A DNA stretch of 40,090 nt, from positions 69,209 through 109,298 of the forward strand of contig DDET01000002.1 of the NCBI GenBank assembly GCA_002336915.1. The letters are read 5' to 3'. The position numbers were made by a program, and so were the translations under genes. The notes beneath the pieces were generated by a model that saw only the letters and a program-made list of their open reading frames with translations, was not told the DNA's origin and made no database searches. This DNA is from Bacteroidetes bacterium UBA1947. GTDB taxonomy: Bacteria > Bacteroidota > Bacteroidia > Chitinophagales > Chitinophagaceae. Shown here one piece after another: positions 18,221 to 25,042 of the stretch; the stretch's first letter is position 1; the number at the start of each line of letters is the position of its first letter.

Positions 18221-19120
18221 ATGATAAGATCATATTGCGCCCTTGCAGCCATCCTGCTGTTTGCACAATGCACGGAAACCAGCACGAACAAGACCGGCAG
18301 CGAGGTAAAAAATGTAAAAGCAGCTAAGGAGGAAGAGCCTAAAGCACCTGCGAAGGTTTATACTCCCCTCAGCACAAGCTACCGCCTGCTGACGGCCAAA
18401 GATACCATACGGCACATAGACAAATATTTCACTCCTGCACAGCAAAGCGTACTCTTTGCGGTGAACAGGGTGGACTCTGCTAACATCACTAGGCGCGATA
18501 CGCTCATAGTACCGGCCGATATGAGTGGTGAGCTGAACAGTTATAGCCCTTATCCCGCTTCGCTCAAGTTTCTTAACGGTGTGCACAAGATCATTTTCTT
18601 TTCGTACCCGGCGCAATACTTTGCCGCTTACGAGAATGGATACCTGGTGCTTTCAGGCCCTACCAGCATGGGCCGGAAAAAAGACCCGACCCCCACAGGC
18701 ATCTTCTATACCAACTGGAAAGCTGAAGAGACCAGGAGCACATTCAATGACGAGTGGGAGTTGAAATGGAACTTTAATATACAGAATAAAGAAGGCATAG
18801 GCTTTCATCAATATGCGCTGCCGGGCTACCCCGCATCGCACTCATGCCTGCGCCTGCTGGAAAGCGATGCTAAGTACCTGTACAACTGGGCCGACCAGTG
18901 GATCATAAAAGGCACTGACGATATAAAGGCACATGGCACACCTGTTGTAGTATTTGGCACATATCCCTTTGGCAGCCCCAGGCCATGGCTACAACTGGCA
19001 AAAGACCCTCATGCACTGGATATGACAGAAGAGACACTGCAAAAAGAGACTGCCAGCTATCTGCCGGACATTATGGCCAAGCAGCAACAGCGGGATGCAA
19101 TGGCTGCCAAAGCACAATAG
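18221..19120 (+). CDS. L,D-transpeptidase-like lipoprotein
   Basis: A 299-residue exported protein with a YkuD-type L,D-transpeptidase domain. Such enzymes form 3-3 cross-links or attach proteins to peptidoglycan through a catalytic cysteine. A short signal ends in FAQC (Cys17), a plausible lipobox. The catalytic motif is His196 (GFHQY) followed by S-H-S-C-L-R with Cys209; the usual form is S-H-G-C-x-R, so the glycine is replaced by serine. MGRKKDPTPTGIFYTNW is the conserved strand and loop ahead of it. It is a single gene between the upstream terminator and a converging gene. Confidence 0.87.
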   Translation: MIRSYCALAAILLFAQCTETSTNKTGSEVKNVKAAKEEEPKAPAKVYTPLSTSYRLLTAKDTIRHIDKYFTPAQQSVLFAVNRVDSANITRRDTLIVPADMSGELNSYSPYPASLKFLNGVHKIIFFSYPAQYFAAYENGYLVLSGPTSMGRKKDPTPTGIFYTNWKAEETRSTFNDEWELKWNFNIQNKEGIGFHQYALPGYPASHSCLRLLESDAKYLYNWADQWIIKGTDDIKAHGTPVVVFGTYPFGSPRPWLQLAKDPHALDMTEETLQKETASYLPDIMAKQQQRDAMAAKAQ

Positions 19121-19139
19121 GTCTTTATCACGGGCCAAT

Positions 19140-19499
19140 TTATTTTGTTGCCTGCTCCAGGATATTTTTTAAGACAATAGCATGGGTATGTTCCACGTCT
19201 TTGGCAGCGTACAATAATGTTATGTGCTTCTTGCCCTTATGTCGGTCAATGAAGGGCTTGATCTCTTTATTTTTTTTCAGTTCGGCTTTATATTCTTTCT
19301 GAAATTCTTTCCATTTTTCAGGCTCGTGGCCGAACCATGTTCTGAGTTCAGGTGATGGCGCCAGCGCCTTCGCCCACTCATCTATTTTGGCGTCTTCTTT
19401 CTTCATGCCCCTGGGCCATAACCTGTCGACAAGAACACGATAGCCATCTTTTTTCAATGGTTCATCGTAGATCCTTTTGATGCTGAAGGCGGTTTGCAT
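19140..19499 (-). CDS. DUF488 family protein (YeaO-like)
   Basis: A 119-residue protein of the DUF488/YeaO family, recognised by the N-terminal KRIYDEP, then RVLVDRLWPRGMKKEDA, WAKALAPSPELRTWF and the C-terminal ITLLYAAKD. The length fits the family. The molecular function is not established; the conserved Arg, Trp and Asp residues suggest a nucleotide or small-ligand site. It probably forms a two-gene unit with the upstream DUF3828-like gene, whose stop is 22 bases away on the same strand. Confidence 0.88.
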   Translation of the reverse strand: MQTAFSIKRIYDEPLKKDGYRVLVDRLWPRGMKKEDAKIDEWAKALAPSPELRTWFGHEPEKWKEFQKEYKAELKKNKEIKPFIDRHKGKKHITLLYAAKDVEHTHAIVLKNILEQATK

Positions 19500-19521
19500 C
19501 CGTCAAAGTTCGGACTTTTTG

Positions 19522-19947
19522 CTAATAGCACTCGCCCCCGTTGCATGTTTTATTGATCTTCCATTGCCCCTGTTCTTTCACCAGGTATAGGGTAATACAG
19601 TGATCGGAACCATCGTATAGGAAGCAGGCCTGGTACTTTTTGGTATTGCCGGCACTTAACCTGTTCACTCTGAGGGTGCTGATCCATGCAGTATCAAAAT
19701 CCTGGAAGTGCACTACGGGATCGCTGCCGATATAGTCTGCATGTTTTAATTTATTAAGGAAGGCAGCGCTGCAGTATTTCCGCATGGTATCCTTACTGAA
19801 GGTATGTATGGGGCCGGCATTATCGCGTATGTAGTAAGTATAAAAAGCCTTCAGCCTGTGGGCTATGGCGTCATTGTTCTTCTGCGCGCGTGCAGCCAGG
19901 CTGCTGAACAGCACAAGCGCAAAGAACATATTTATGGCGCCTTTCAT
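19522..19947 (-). CDS. Exported DUF3828-like protein
   Basis: A 141-residue exported protein. The ATG at 19947 begins a clear signal peptide (MFFALVLFSSLAARAQ region); the longer frame from 19977 would put ten residues before it. The pattern FYTYYIRDN, then RKYCSAAFLNKL, then a D-x-DTAW segment and a final strand GQWKINKTCNGG resembles the DUF3828/NTF2-like group, whose function is unknown. A C-terminal Cys pair may form a disulfide. It is transcribed divergently from the methyltransferase over a roughly 80-base gap. Confidence 0.65.
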   Translation of the reverse strand: MKGAINMFFALVLFSSLAARAQKNNDAIAHRLKAFYTYYIRDNAGPIHTFSKDTMRKYCSAAFLNKLKHADYIGSDPVVHFQDFDTAWISTLRVNRLSAGNTKKYQACFLYDGSDHCITLYLVKEQGQWKINKTCNGGECY

Positions 19948-20003
19948 GACCACTGCAATATATTTCACTTCAGTCAAAGTTTAACTGTCATCTTATCAAT
20001 TCT

Positions 20004-20011
20004 TACCTTTG
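20004..20011 (+). promoter_or_regulatory. Methyltransferase promoter -7 box
   Basis: TACCTTTG matches TAnnTTTG. The predicted transcript start (about 20015-20018) lies after the first possible start codon of the frame (20009) and so supports the ATG at 20030. Confidence 0.6.
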
Positions 20012-20029
20012 CTGCACAATACGCAACAT

Positions 20030-20626
20030 ATGCAAGCAAATTTTTGGGATGAACGCTACAGCGCATCGGAATATATTTATGGCGAGGCACCGAATACATT
20101 TTTTGCCGGGCAGCTGCAAAAGCTAAAGCCCGGCCACATCATCCTGCCATGCGATGGGGAAGGCCGTAACGGTGTATACGCCGCCACACAAGGCTGGACG
20201 GTCAGCGCCTTCGATCAAAGTACTGAAGGGCAGAAAAAGGCCCTGCAACTGGCTGCTAAGAAAGGCGTGACCATCAGCTATGACATTGCAGATGCAGCGG
20301 AGGTGGATTATCCCGCTAACAGTGCCGATGCCGTGGCGCTCATATTTGCGCACCTGCCCCCCGAGCCGCGCGCTATACTACTCGCGAAAGTGCTAAGCTG
20401 GTTGAAGCCGGGCGGCAGGCTCATCCTCGAAGCGTACAACCCGGCGCAGCTCAACAACGACACCGGTGGACCGAAAGATGTATCTATGCTTTATACCGAA
20501 GAGATACTTGCAGACAGTCTTAAAGCCCTGCACACCGAAATGCTGGAGACCCTGAGGCTGCACATTGAGGAGGGTACTTATCATACGGGCATGTCTGATG
20601 TGATCAGGTATGTTGGCGTTAAATAG
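20030..20626 (+). CDS. Class I SAM-dependent methyltransferase (TehB-like)
   Basis: A 198-residue methyltransferase. Motif I is ILPCDGEGRNGVYAA, with an acidic end of strand 2 (VSAFDQS). Later come ADAVALIFAHLPP (motif IV region) and LKPGGRLILEAY (post-motif strand). This arrangement matches the small stand-alone TehB/YeaB-type methyltransferases, which act on thiopurines, tellurite or small molecules; the substrate here is unknown. MQANFWDERYSASEYIYG is the usual N-terminal cap of the group and supports the chosen start. It appears monocistronic. Confidence 0.88.
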   Translation: MQANFWDERYSASEYIYGEAPNTFFAGQLQKLKPGHIILPCDGEGRNGVYAATQGWTVSAFDQSTEGQKKALQLAAKKGVTISYDIADAAEVDYPANSADAVALIFAHLPPEPRAILLAKVLSWLKPGGRLILEAYNPAQLNNDTGGPKDVSMLYTEEILADSLKALHTEMLETLRLHIEEGTYHTGMSDVIRYVGVK

Positions 20627-20688
20627 CTGATGGCAAAGCCTGGTGGAATAGTATTTGTAACATCACTACTTTACTAAAACAGTATGTC

Positions 20689-21090
20689 GTGAAAAAGGAA
20701 ACCGGGAAGGACATTGCAAGAATATTACTGGGAGCGGGTTTGATATTTGCCGGCATCAGCCACCTGACATTTTCCCGAAAGGATTTCCGTGCGCAAGTGC
20801 CGGATTGGGTACCCCTTAAGAAAGATGATACCGTAGTCTATTCGGGCATTGCTGAGATAGCTTTGGGCTCGGCACTGGCTCTTACAGGCAAGCGACATAA
20901 AGAAACTGTGGGCAGGATAGCCGCTGGCTTTTTCACGGCCGTGTTCCCCGGCAATATTTCCCAGTATACCCAACACCGCTCCGCCTTTAGCCTTGATACT
21001 GATAAGAAGAGGTTCGCAAGATTGTTCTTCCAGCCCTTGCTGGTGGCATGGGCATTAATGAGTACTTCCGTGAGCAAAGACCTTAAATAA
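20689..21090 (+). CDS. DoxX-like small membrane protein
   Basis: A 133-residue membrane protein with about four hydrophobic segments (ILLGAGLIFAGISHL, IAEIALGSALALTG, AAGFFTAVFPGNI, and FFQPLLVAWALM). The layout and the FAGISHLTF segment match the DoxX/DoxD-like family, whose members act in quinone or thiosulfate oxidation or in oxidative-stress complexes, though most are uncharacterised. A GTG start at 20689 is used because the nearby ATG (20684) is out of frame and meets an immediate stop. No redox partner lies beside it. Confidence 0.75.
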   Translation: MKKETGKDIARILLGAGLIFAGISHLTFSRKDFRAQVPDWVPLKKDDTVVYSGIAEIALGSALALTGKRHKETVGRIAAGFFTAVFPGNISQYTQHRSAFSLDTDKKRFARLFFQPLLVAWALMSTSVSKDLK

Positions 21091-21174
21091 TATTAAGATT
21101 CCGGGCCAATGACGCCCTGGACCATCTTTTTTAACCGCCTCGAATCACTTCTGATGCAGGTAACCTGCAGCTGT

Positions 21175-21306
21175 TTACTCACTCCGCTTGCCATAGACCT
21201 TAAACAGAAATAGCAGGATGATAGTAAGTATCACAAGCGCTGCCAAAATGCATTTGGCCATCAGTACATATTCACTCCATGGATGCGGTGCGTAGCGTCG
21301 GAACAT
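21175..21306 (-). CDS. Predicted 43-residue single-pass membrane protein
   Basis: A short frame in an otherwise empty 400-base gap encodes 43 residues. An N-terminal amphipathic part (MFRRYAPHPWSEYV) is followed by one strongly hydrophobic helix (about residues 20-35) and a basic tail (KVYGKRSE). This positive-outside-helix layout is typical of genuine small membrane proteins. Its G+C level resembles that of the surrounding genes. I do not recognise a family. No exact TAnnTTTG box was found upstream. Confidence 0.5.
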   Translation of the reverse strand: MFRRYAPHPWSEYVLMAKCILAALVILTIILLFLFKVYGKRSE

Positions 21307-21445
21307 ATGGTATGCTTAATAAAAGATGCTACAGCAATTTACTAATAAAAAGGCGTTCTAAATAAGTAAACAGTCCTCCTCCTTGCAAACGAGGACCAAT
21401 GGGGAATGGTGGTGGTATTGTGGATAAAATGACATAAAGCCATAA

Positions 21446-21475
21446 TTGTTTATGCGAGGGTTGAACCTACCTTTG
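21446..21475 (+). promoter_or_regulatory. Complete Bacteroidota-type promoter (-33 TTG, -7 TACCTTTG)
   Basis: TTG at 21446-21448 is followed after 19 bases by TACCTTTG at 21468-21475, a full match to the Bacteroidota consensus in both elements and spacing. It drives the secreted-protein gene at 21492 with a leader of only about 10 bases. Confidence 0.75.
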
Positions 21476-21491
21476 AGAAAACCGCTAAACA

Positions 21492-22004
21492 ATGCGCCTG
21501 CTTATTGTTACAATTCTGTGCACGTCATTCTTTTCTGCAAATGCACAGAAACAAGAATTGTCTTTCGGCAAACTGCTGAACAACAATGAGGAGGTGATTT
21601 TCGGCTTCCGGCTGGCAAGAGGTAAAAAGATGGCTGTAGTTTGCAAAGAAAAATCCGGTAAGTACCTTGCCTACCGTTTTGGTACAGCCGATAGTGTAGA
21701 GCTAAGCTACCCTGCAACACTTGACAAAAGCTCGGGAAAACTATTCAGCTATTACGGTTACCATAGGGGTGGCGGCAAGCAAAATGCTGCAATGGATCTA
21801 TATAGCTTGACATTCACCCATAATGGGGTGAAATACCATGTATACGACGAATGGTATAGTGAAGACGATTCGCGGGGCATCGGCATACAGGTAACAACCG
21901 GCAAGAAAACGGTTGACCTCAAAGGCGACCTTAAAGCCAGGGTCAAAACACTTGGCCTATTGGAAACAGAAGATGAGCTTATCCATAATATTGCCTGGGA
22001 TTGA
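21492..22004 (+). CDS. Secreted protein of unknown function
   Basis: A 170-residue protein with a signal peptide (MRLLIVTILCTSFFSANA, cut before QKQE). The mature part is rich in beta-strand-forming residues, with a repeated aromatic/glycine pattern (YYGYHRGGGKQN, YHVYDEWYSEDD). I do not recognise the family. It has a strong consensus promoter and a short gap (35 bases) to the Nudix gene, so the two may share a transcript. Confidence 0.7.
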   Translation: MRLLIVTILCTSFFSANAQKQELSFGKLLNNNEEVIFGFRLARGKKMAVVCKEKSGKYLAYRFGTADSVELSYPATLDKSSGKLFSYYGYHRGGGKQNAAMDLYSLTFTHNGVKYHVYDEWYSEDDSRGIGIQVTTGKKTVDLKGDLKARVKTLGLLETEDELIHNIAWD

Positions 22005-22039
22005 GGATTGCACTGAAAGTTTTTTCTTACCTTAAATGA

Positions 22040-22504
22040 ATGGCTAAAAAGAGCGCGGGCATACTGGCTTACCGCAGGGCGGATGGTAAATTGCAGGTGC
22101 TGCTGGTACACCCCGGCGGACCTTACTTTGCCAAAAAGGACCTTGGTGCCTGGACCATACCCAAAGGCGAATATGCAGATGATGAAGAGCCACTTGCCGC
22201 CGCAAAAAGAGAATTAAAAGAAGAGACCGGGCATGAACCTGAAGGTAACTTTATAGCACTGGCAGCCATAGTACAAAAAGGCGGCAAGGAGGTACTGGCA
22301 TGGGCAGTGGAGACGGATATTGATGCCGCTGCCTGCAGCTCAAATACCTTTAGCATGGAGTGGCCGCCCAGGTCGGGTAGATTCGCCGATTTTCCTGAAG
22401 TGGATAAAGCGGAATGGTTCAGCATAGAGGAGGCAAAGCAAAAGATCAATCCTGCGCAGGTGGGGCTGCTGGAGGAATTGATTGGGAGGGTTTCATGCAG
22501 CTGA
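22040..22504 (+). CDS. Nudix hydrolase
   Basis: A 154-residue Nudix hydrolase that cleaves nucleoside diphosphate-linked substrates with Mg2+. The Nudix box reads G-x5-E-x7-R-E-L-x-E-E-x-G and is complete: GEYADDEEPLAAAKRELKEE plus TG. The upstream KSAGILAYR start and the WTIPKG strand match the subgroup related to Ap4A/NTP pyrophosphohydrolases and to the Nudix proteins often found near polyphosphate or DNA-ligase genes. The exact substrate is unknown. It is the last core gene before the AT-rich island. Confidence 0.93.
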   Translation: MAKKSAGILAYRRADGKLQVLLVHPGGPYFAKKDLGAWTIPKGEYADDEEPLAAAKRELKEETGHEPEGNFIALAAIVQKGGKEVLAWAVETDIDAAACSSNTFSMEWPPRSGRFADFPEVDKAEWFSIEEAKQKINPAQVGLLEELIGRVSCS

Positions 22505-22531
22505 CTTTCTCGTGTACCATTATTAACAAGC

Positions 22532-22559
22532 GGTTTCCAGATTTGGACATCCACATTTC
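22532..22559. repeat. Left imperfect inverted repeat of the accessory island
   Basis: These 28 bases, when reverse-complemented, match 26602-26629 at 22 of 28 positions, including a 10-base exact core (AAATGTGGAT). The repeat begins 28 bases after the Nudix stop and marks the left side of the AT-rich block. Confidence 0.5.
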
Positions 22560-22741
22560 ACAAGCACTTCGGTTGGTGGTTAAGAACACCAGTAATGGCG
22601 CCCCCCTTTCGCATGTATATGATCTTGCAAATGCTGTGTCTTAAAGCCCTCGTTACTGACGGGGACTGGTGATGAAGAAAATCGCAAATTGAATTATGGC
22701 GAATAATCTAGTTATAGGCGATTTATTATTATTTTTAGAGT
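22560..22741. other. Non-coding left margin of the accessory island
   Basis: No gene is visible between the left repeat and the first island gene. Base composition shifts to AT-rich from roughly 22680 onward. The open frame that runs from the Nudix gene through 22644 in another phase is not convincing as a protein on its own, although its segment PDLDIHIS resembles the translation of the right-hand repeat. Confidence 0.4.
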
Positions 22742-23461
22742 GTGCCAGACAAAATAGAATTGTTGGACCTAGATAACCGCTTGCCTATGCTACGAGCTGC
22801 ATTATTGGTTGAAAGCTTTATTACCGCCTTTTTAAGTCAGTTGCTAGATATTGATGATACAGATAAATCTAAATCACTTGGTAAAAATGGCATCTCATTT
22901 TATTACAAAGTAAATCTGCTAATTGATATTGGCGCTTTAGATGCAAAAACCCAAACTAAGTATCAAAAATTTATGGAAGTGCGTAATACATTTATGCATG
23001 ACCTAAGAGCCAAAACTTATACAGAATGTGTTGCCCAGGTTGATGGACTGGAAAATTGGCTAAAGAAAAATTATCTAGAAATGATTAATCCTGACGTCGA
23101 AATTAGTAAAGAAGAACAGTTGCAAAATTATGTTGCCCAATTATCTGATGATGTAATTAAGATTACCTTACAACTGACGGAAAAACTAACAGATAAATTT
23201 AAAAAGAACCTTGAGAATGAGCAGTATAAAAAGTCATTTGACGCTTTTAACGAAACTATGAAAGAAATACGGGAATTTCTGAATAGCTACATTCAAAAAT
23301 ATCTTGATGCCGATGAATTAATTAAACCAAAACACTTAGCCAATCTAGGGGACACGATAAGCAAAATATTTTATCAAGGAGTATCCAAAAAGATATGGGG
23401 CACTAAAAATCCACCTAAAACTGAGGAAGCTTTTGCCCCTACAAAAAGAGCAAGAGGATAA
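22742..23461 (+). CDS. HEPN/MltR-like protein of an accessory two-gene unit
   Basis: A 239-residue all-helical, lysine-rich protein. Residues 81-86 read R-N-T-F-M-H, the R-N-x3-H form of the HEPN ribonuclease signature. It is preceded by KVNLLIDIGALDAKTQTKY and a helix with ALLVESFITAFL, a layout also seen in MltR/DUF4145-type HEPN relatives. HEPN proteins are frequently toxin or abortive-infection RNases. That is known of the family; activity here is inferred. The rest (100-239) is a charged helical tail without recognised domains. It probably starts at GTG 22742; ATG 22787 is an alternative. It is AT-rich, unlike the core genes, and is followed closely by its partner. Confidence 0.6.
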   Translation: MPDKIELLDLDNRLPMLRAALLVESFITAFLSQLLDIDDTDKSKSLGKNGISFYYKVNLLIDIGALDAKTQTKYQKFMEVRNTFMHDLRAKTYTECVAQVDGLENWLKKNYLEMINPDVEISKEEQLQNYVAQLSDDVIKITLQLTEKLTDKFKKNLENEQYKKSFDAFNETMKEIREFLNSYIQKYLDADELIKPKHLANLGDTISKIFYQGVSKKIWGTKNPPKTEEAFAPTKRARG

Positions 23462-23474
23462 ACCAATTTTTACT

Positions 23475-24167
23475 ATGAAAGATCAGGGAAATGGAATTGA
23501 CTTAGTTGATGTAATATCATCTGATGAACTCATTGAGATTGATATTGACATGCTAGAAGCTAGTCTTGACCAATTTATTTCAGATGATTTCCTGAAAGAT
23601 ATACCTATGTTAGGATTGGTATATAAGGGGATTAAACTAATTGGCAGTTTAGGGAATTTTTTCAGTTACAAAAAAATACTAAGATTTTTGTTTGAACTAA
23701 AAGATATATCTAAAACCAAGAGAACAGCATTTGTGGAAAAAATTGAAAAAGAGGGATTTGAAAAGACTGGCGAGAAATTACTATTCATAATTGACCGACT
23801 TGACGATTATGATAAAGCTACAATTCTTGGCAAATTGTATGCCGCAGTGATCAATGAGAACATACACTATAACGATTTTCTTTATCTCGCACACATTATT
23901 GATAAGGTTTACATTGGCAACCTCAGATCATTAGACCCCAAACTAAATTCTGAAGAAAAAGAATACTATAGTGATAAATTGAATGATGTGCCTGACAATG
24001 GTAAAATCGACCTTTATCAATCAGGGTTACTAGACATGGAGATTAAAGATAATAGAGGTCGAGAAGAGTACGAAAGAAAGAACATAGGCAATACTCCCCA
24101 ATACCCACCAACTATTAAATACAAAGAAAATAAGTATTGCGAGATGCTTATTTGCTATGGTTTTTAA
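23475..24167 (+). CDS. Helical partner protein of the HEPN-like gene, function unknown
   Basis: A 230-residue protein. A central region (about residues 40-80) reads IPMLGLVYKGIKLIGSLGNFF followed by YKKILRFLFEL, moderately hydrophobic and perhaps membrane-associated. Next come helices with EKLLFIIDRLDDYDKATILGK and a C-terminal region rich in Asn/Lys. I recall similar stand-alone proteins in accessory regions of many bacteria, but know of no assigned function. The longer frame opens with TTG at 23433, inside the upstream gene; the ATG at 23475, 13 bases after that gene's stop, is preferred. Spacing and composition indicate an operon with the HEPN-like gene. Confidence 0.6.
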   Translation: MKDQGNGIDLVDVISSDELIEIDIDMLEASLDQFISDDFLKDIPMLGLVYKGIKLIGSLGNFFSYKKILRFLFELKDISKTKRTAFVEKIEKEGFEKTGEKLLFIIDRLDDYDKATILGKLYAAVINENIHYNDFLYLAHIIDKVYIGNLRSLDPKLNSEEKEYYSDKLNDVPDNGKIDLYQSGLLDMEIKDNRGREEYERKNIGNTPQYPPTIKYKENKYCEMLICYGF

Positions 24168-24355
24168 GGTATGAACTATCCTGTAATGTTATCAAAGATT
24201 TCCGGATTCTATGTGGAGTTCGATAAGGTCATATAATTTCCAACAAAGTCTGTCATTCAATTTTTTCAACAATAGAGAAATCGCTATCACTATGATCTTT
24301 TGGCATTGGGCGATAATCCTTGATAGCCACATTCCAAGCGTGTTCAAGTTAAAGA
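24168..24355. other. Gap between the two convergent island pairs
   Basis: This AT-rich stretch separates the convergent gene pairs. The only notable content is a minus-strand gene relic (24253-24348), listed separately. No terminator with a clear T-run was seen for either pair. Confidence 0.4.
24253..24348 (-). pseudogene. Possible C-terminal relic of a protein-coding gene
   Basis: A minus-strand frame without a start codon reads LEHAWNVAIKDYRPMPKDHS and ends IVEKIE plus a stop. The composition (Trp, Pro, Tyr, mixed charges) looks like genuine protein rather than random AT-rich DNA. It begins just after the primase-like stop but in another frame, with stop codons in between. It may be the tail of an older longer primase-like gene or of a lost neighbour. 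Confidence 0.25.
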
Positions 24356-25042
24356 CTAAGTTCTTGGAGTCTTGGGCTCAAAATGATTAGAAGTAATCTT
24401 ACTGTGAAAGGTGGGTTTATGTATATAAGCTTTTGTATTGCATGTTAGTCTCAATGCCGAAAAATGTTGCTTAAGGGAATGGGCTATCCAAAACATATCG
24501 ACTAAGTACCAAGCTTTGGGAAGCATTAACTTGGGGAGCCGACCTCTTGGACTATTAATTGAGCTGTTTAAGAAAAGTAAGTCAGCAATATAGTGGTACC
24601 AGTCTGGTTCTGACAACAATAGGTCGTGATATCCGTGGAAAGAACGCCCACTTCGAAATATATTCAGAGTTCCACCTTTAATATTAACAAATTCAGTTAT
24701 TTTTTTCTTAAAATCGTTTGTAAATTGCTTATTACTAAAATCAACAAGAGGTATATGATAATGTTTGCTATTAATAATAATGTGAGAATTAAACGCCAGT
24801 TCATGCCCCTCCGGTACTTCAGATATCAAACTAACTAAAGAAGATCTAAACTCTTGTTCGTCTGCTACACCTTTTATATATAAAATATTCCTATAATCAG
24901 ATTTGTGTTTTCCGGGGATACCATTTTTATAAACTGAGAACGTAAAAGTAATGTTCTTAAGTGCATAGCTTTTTAGACACTCAAATTGTGTCAATAAGCT
25001 GGGAAGCTCGCTTGTAATTTCTTTATTGAATCTTAGTGCCAT
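24356..25042 (-). CDS. Small archaeo-eukaryotic-primase (AEP)-like protein
   Basis: A 228-residue protein with an AEP-like motif order. A strand ending in the single Asp101 (IPLVDF) takes the place of motif I. Next comes FRSGRSFHGY (residues 129-138), close to the SGR-x2-H motif II. WYLVDMFW with Asp182 then serves as motif III, followed by ALRLTCNT, comparable to the conserved Arg after motif III. Motif I has only one acidic residue instead of D-x-D/E, so polymerase activity is doubtful. The ATG lies inside the end of the dGTPase gene (20-base overlap), implying translational coupling. A role in nucleotide or DNA-end sensing, or priming, beside a dNTP hydrolase is an inference. Confidence 0.5.
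   Translation of the reverse strand: MALRFNKEITSELPSLLTQFECLKSYALKNITFTFSVYKNGIPGKHKSDYRNILYIKGVADEQEFRSSLVSLISEVPEGHELAFNSHIIINSKHYHIPLVDFSNKQFTNDFKKKITEFVNIKGGTLNIFRSGRSFHGYHDLLLSEPDWYHYIADLLFLNSSINSPRGRLPKLMLPKAWYLVDMFWIAHSLKQHFSALRLTCNTKAYIHKPTFHSKITSNHFEPKTPRT

Noticed and set aside
22505..22741. tRNA or integrase attachment site at the left island margin
   Set aside because: No cloverleaf or tRNA 3' end can be recognised there, and no direct repeat of the margin was found at the right side; only an imperfect inverted match exists.
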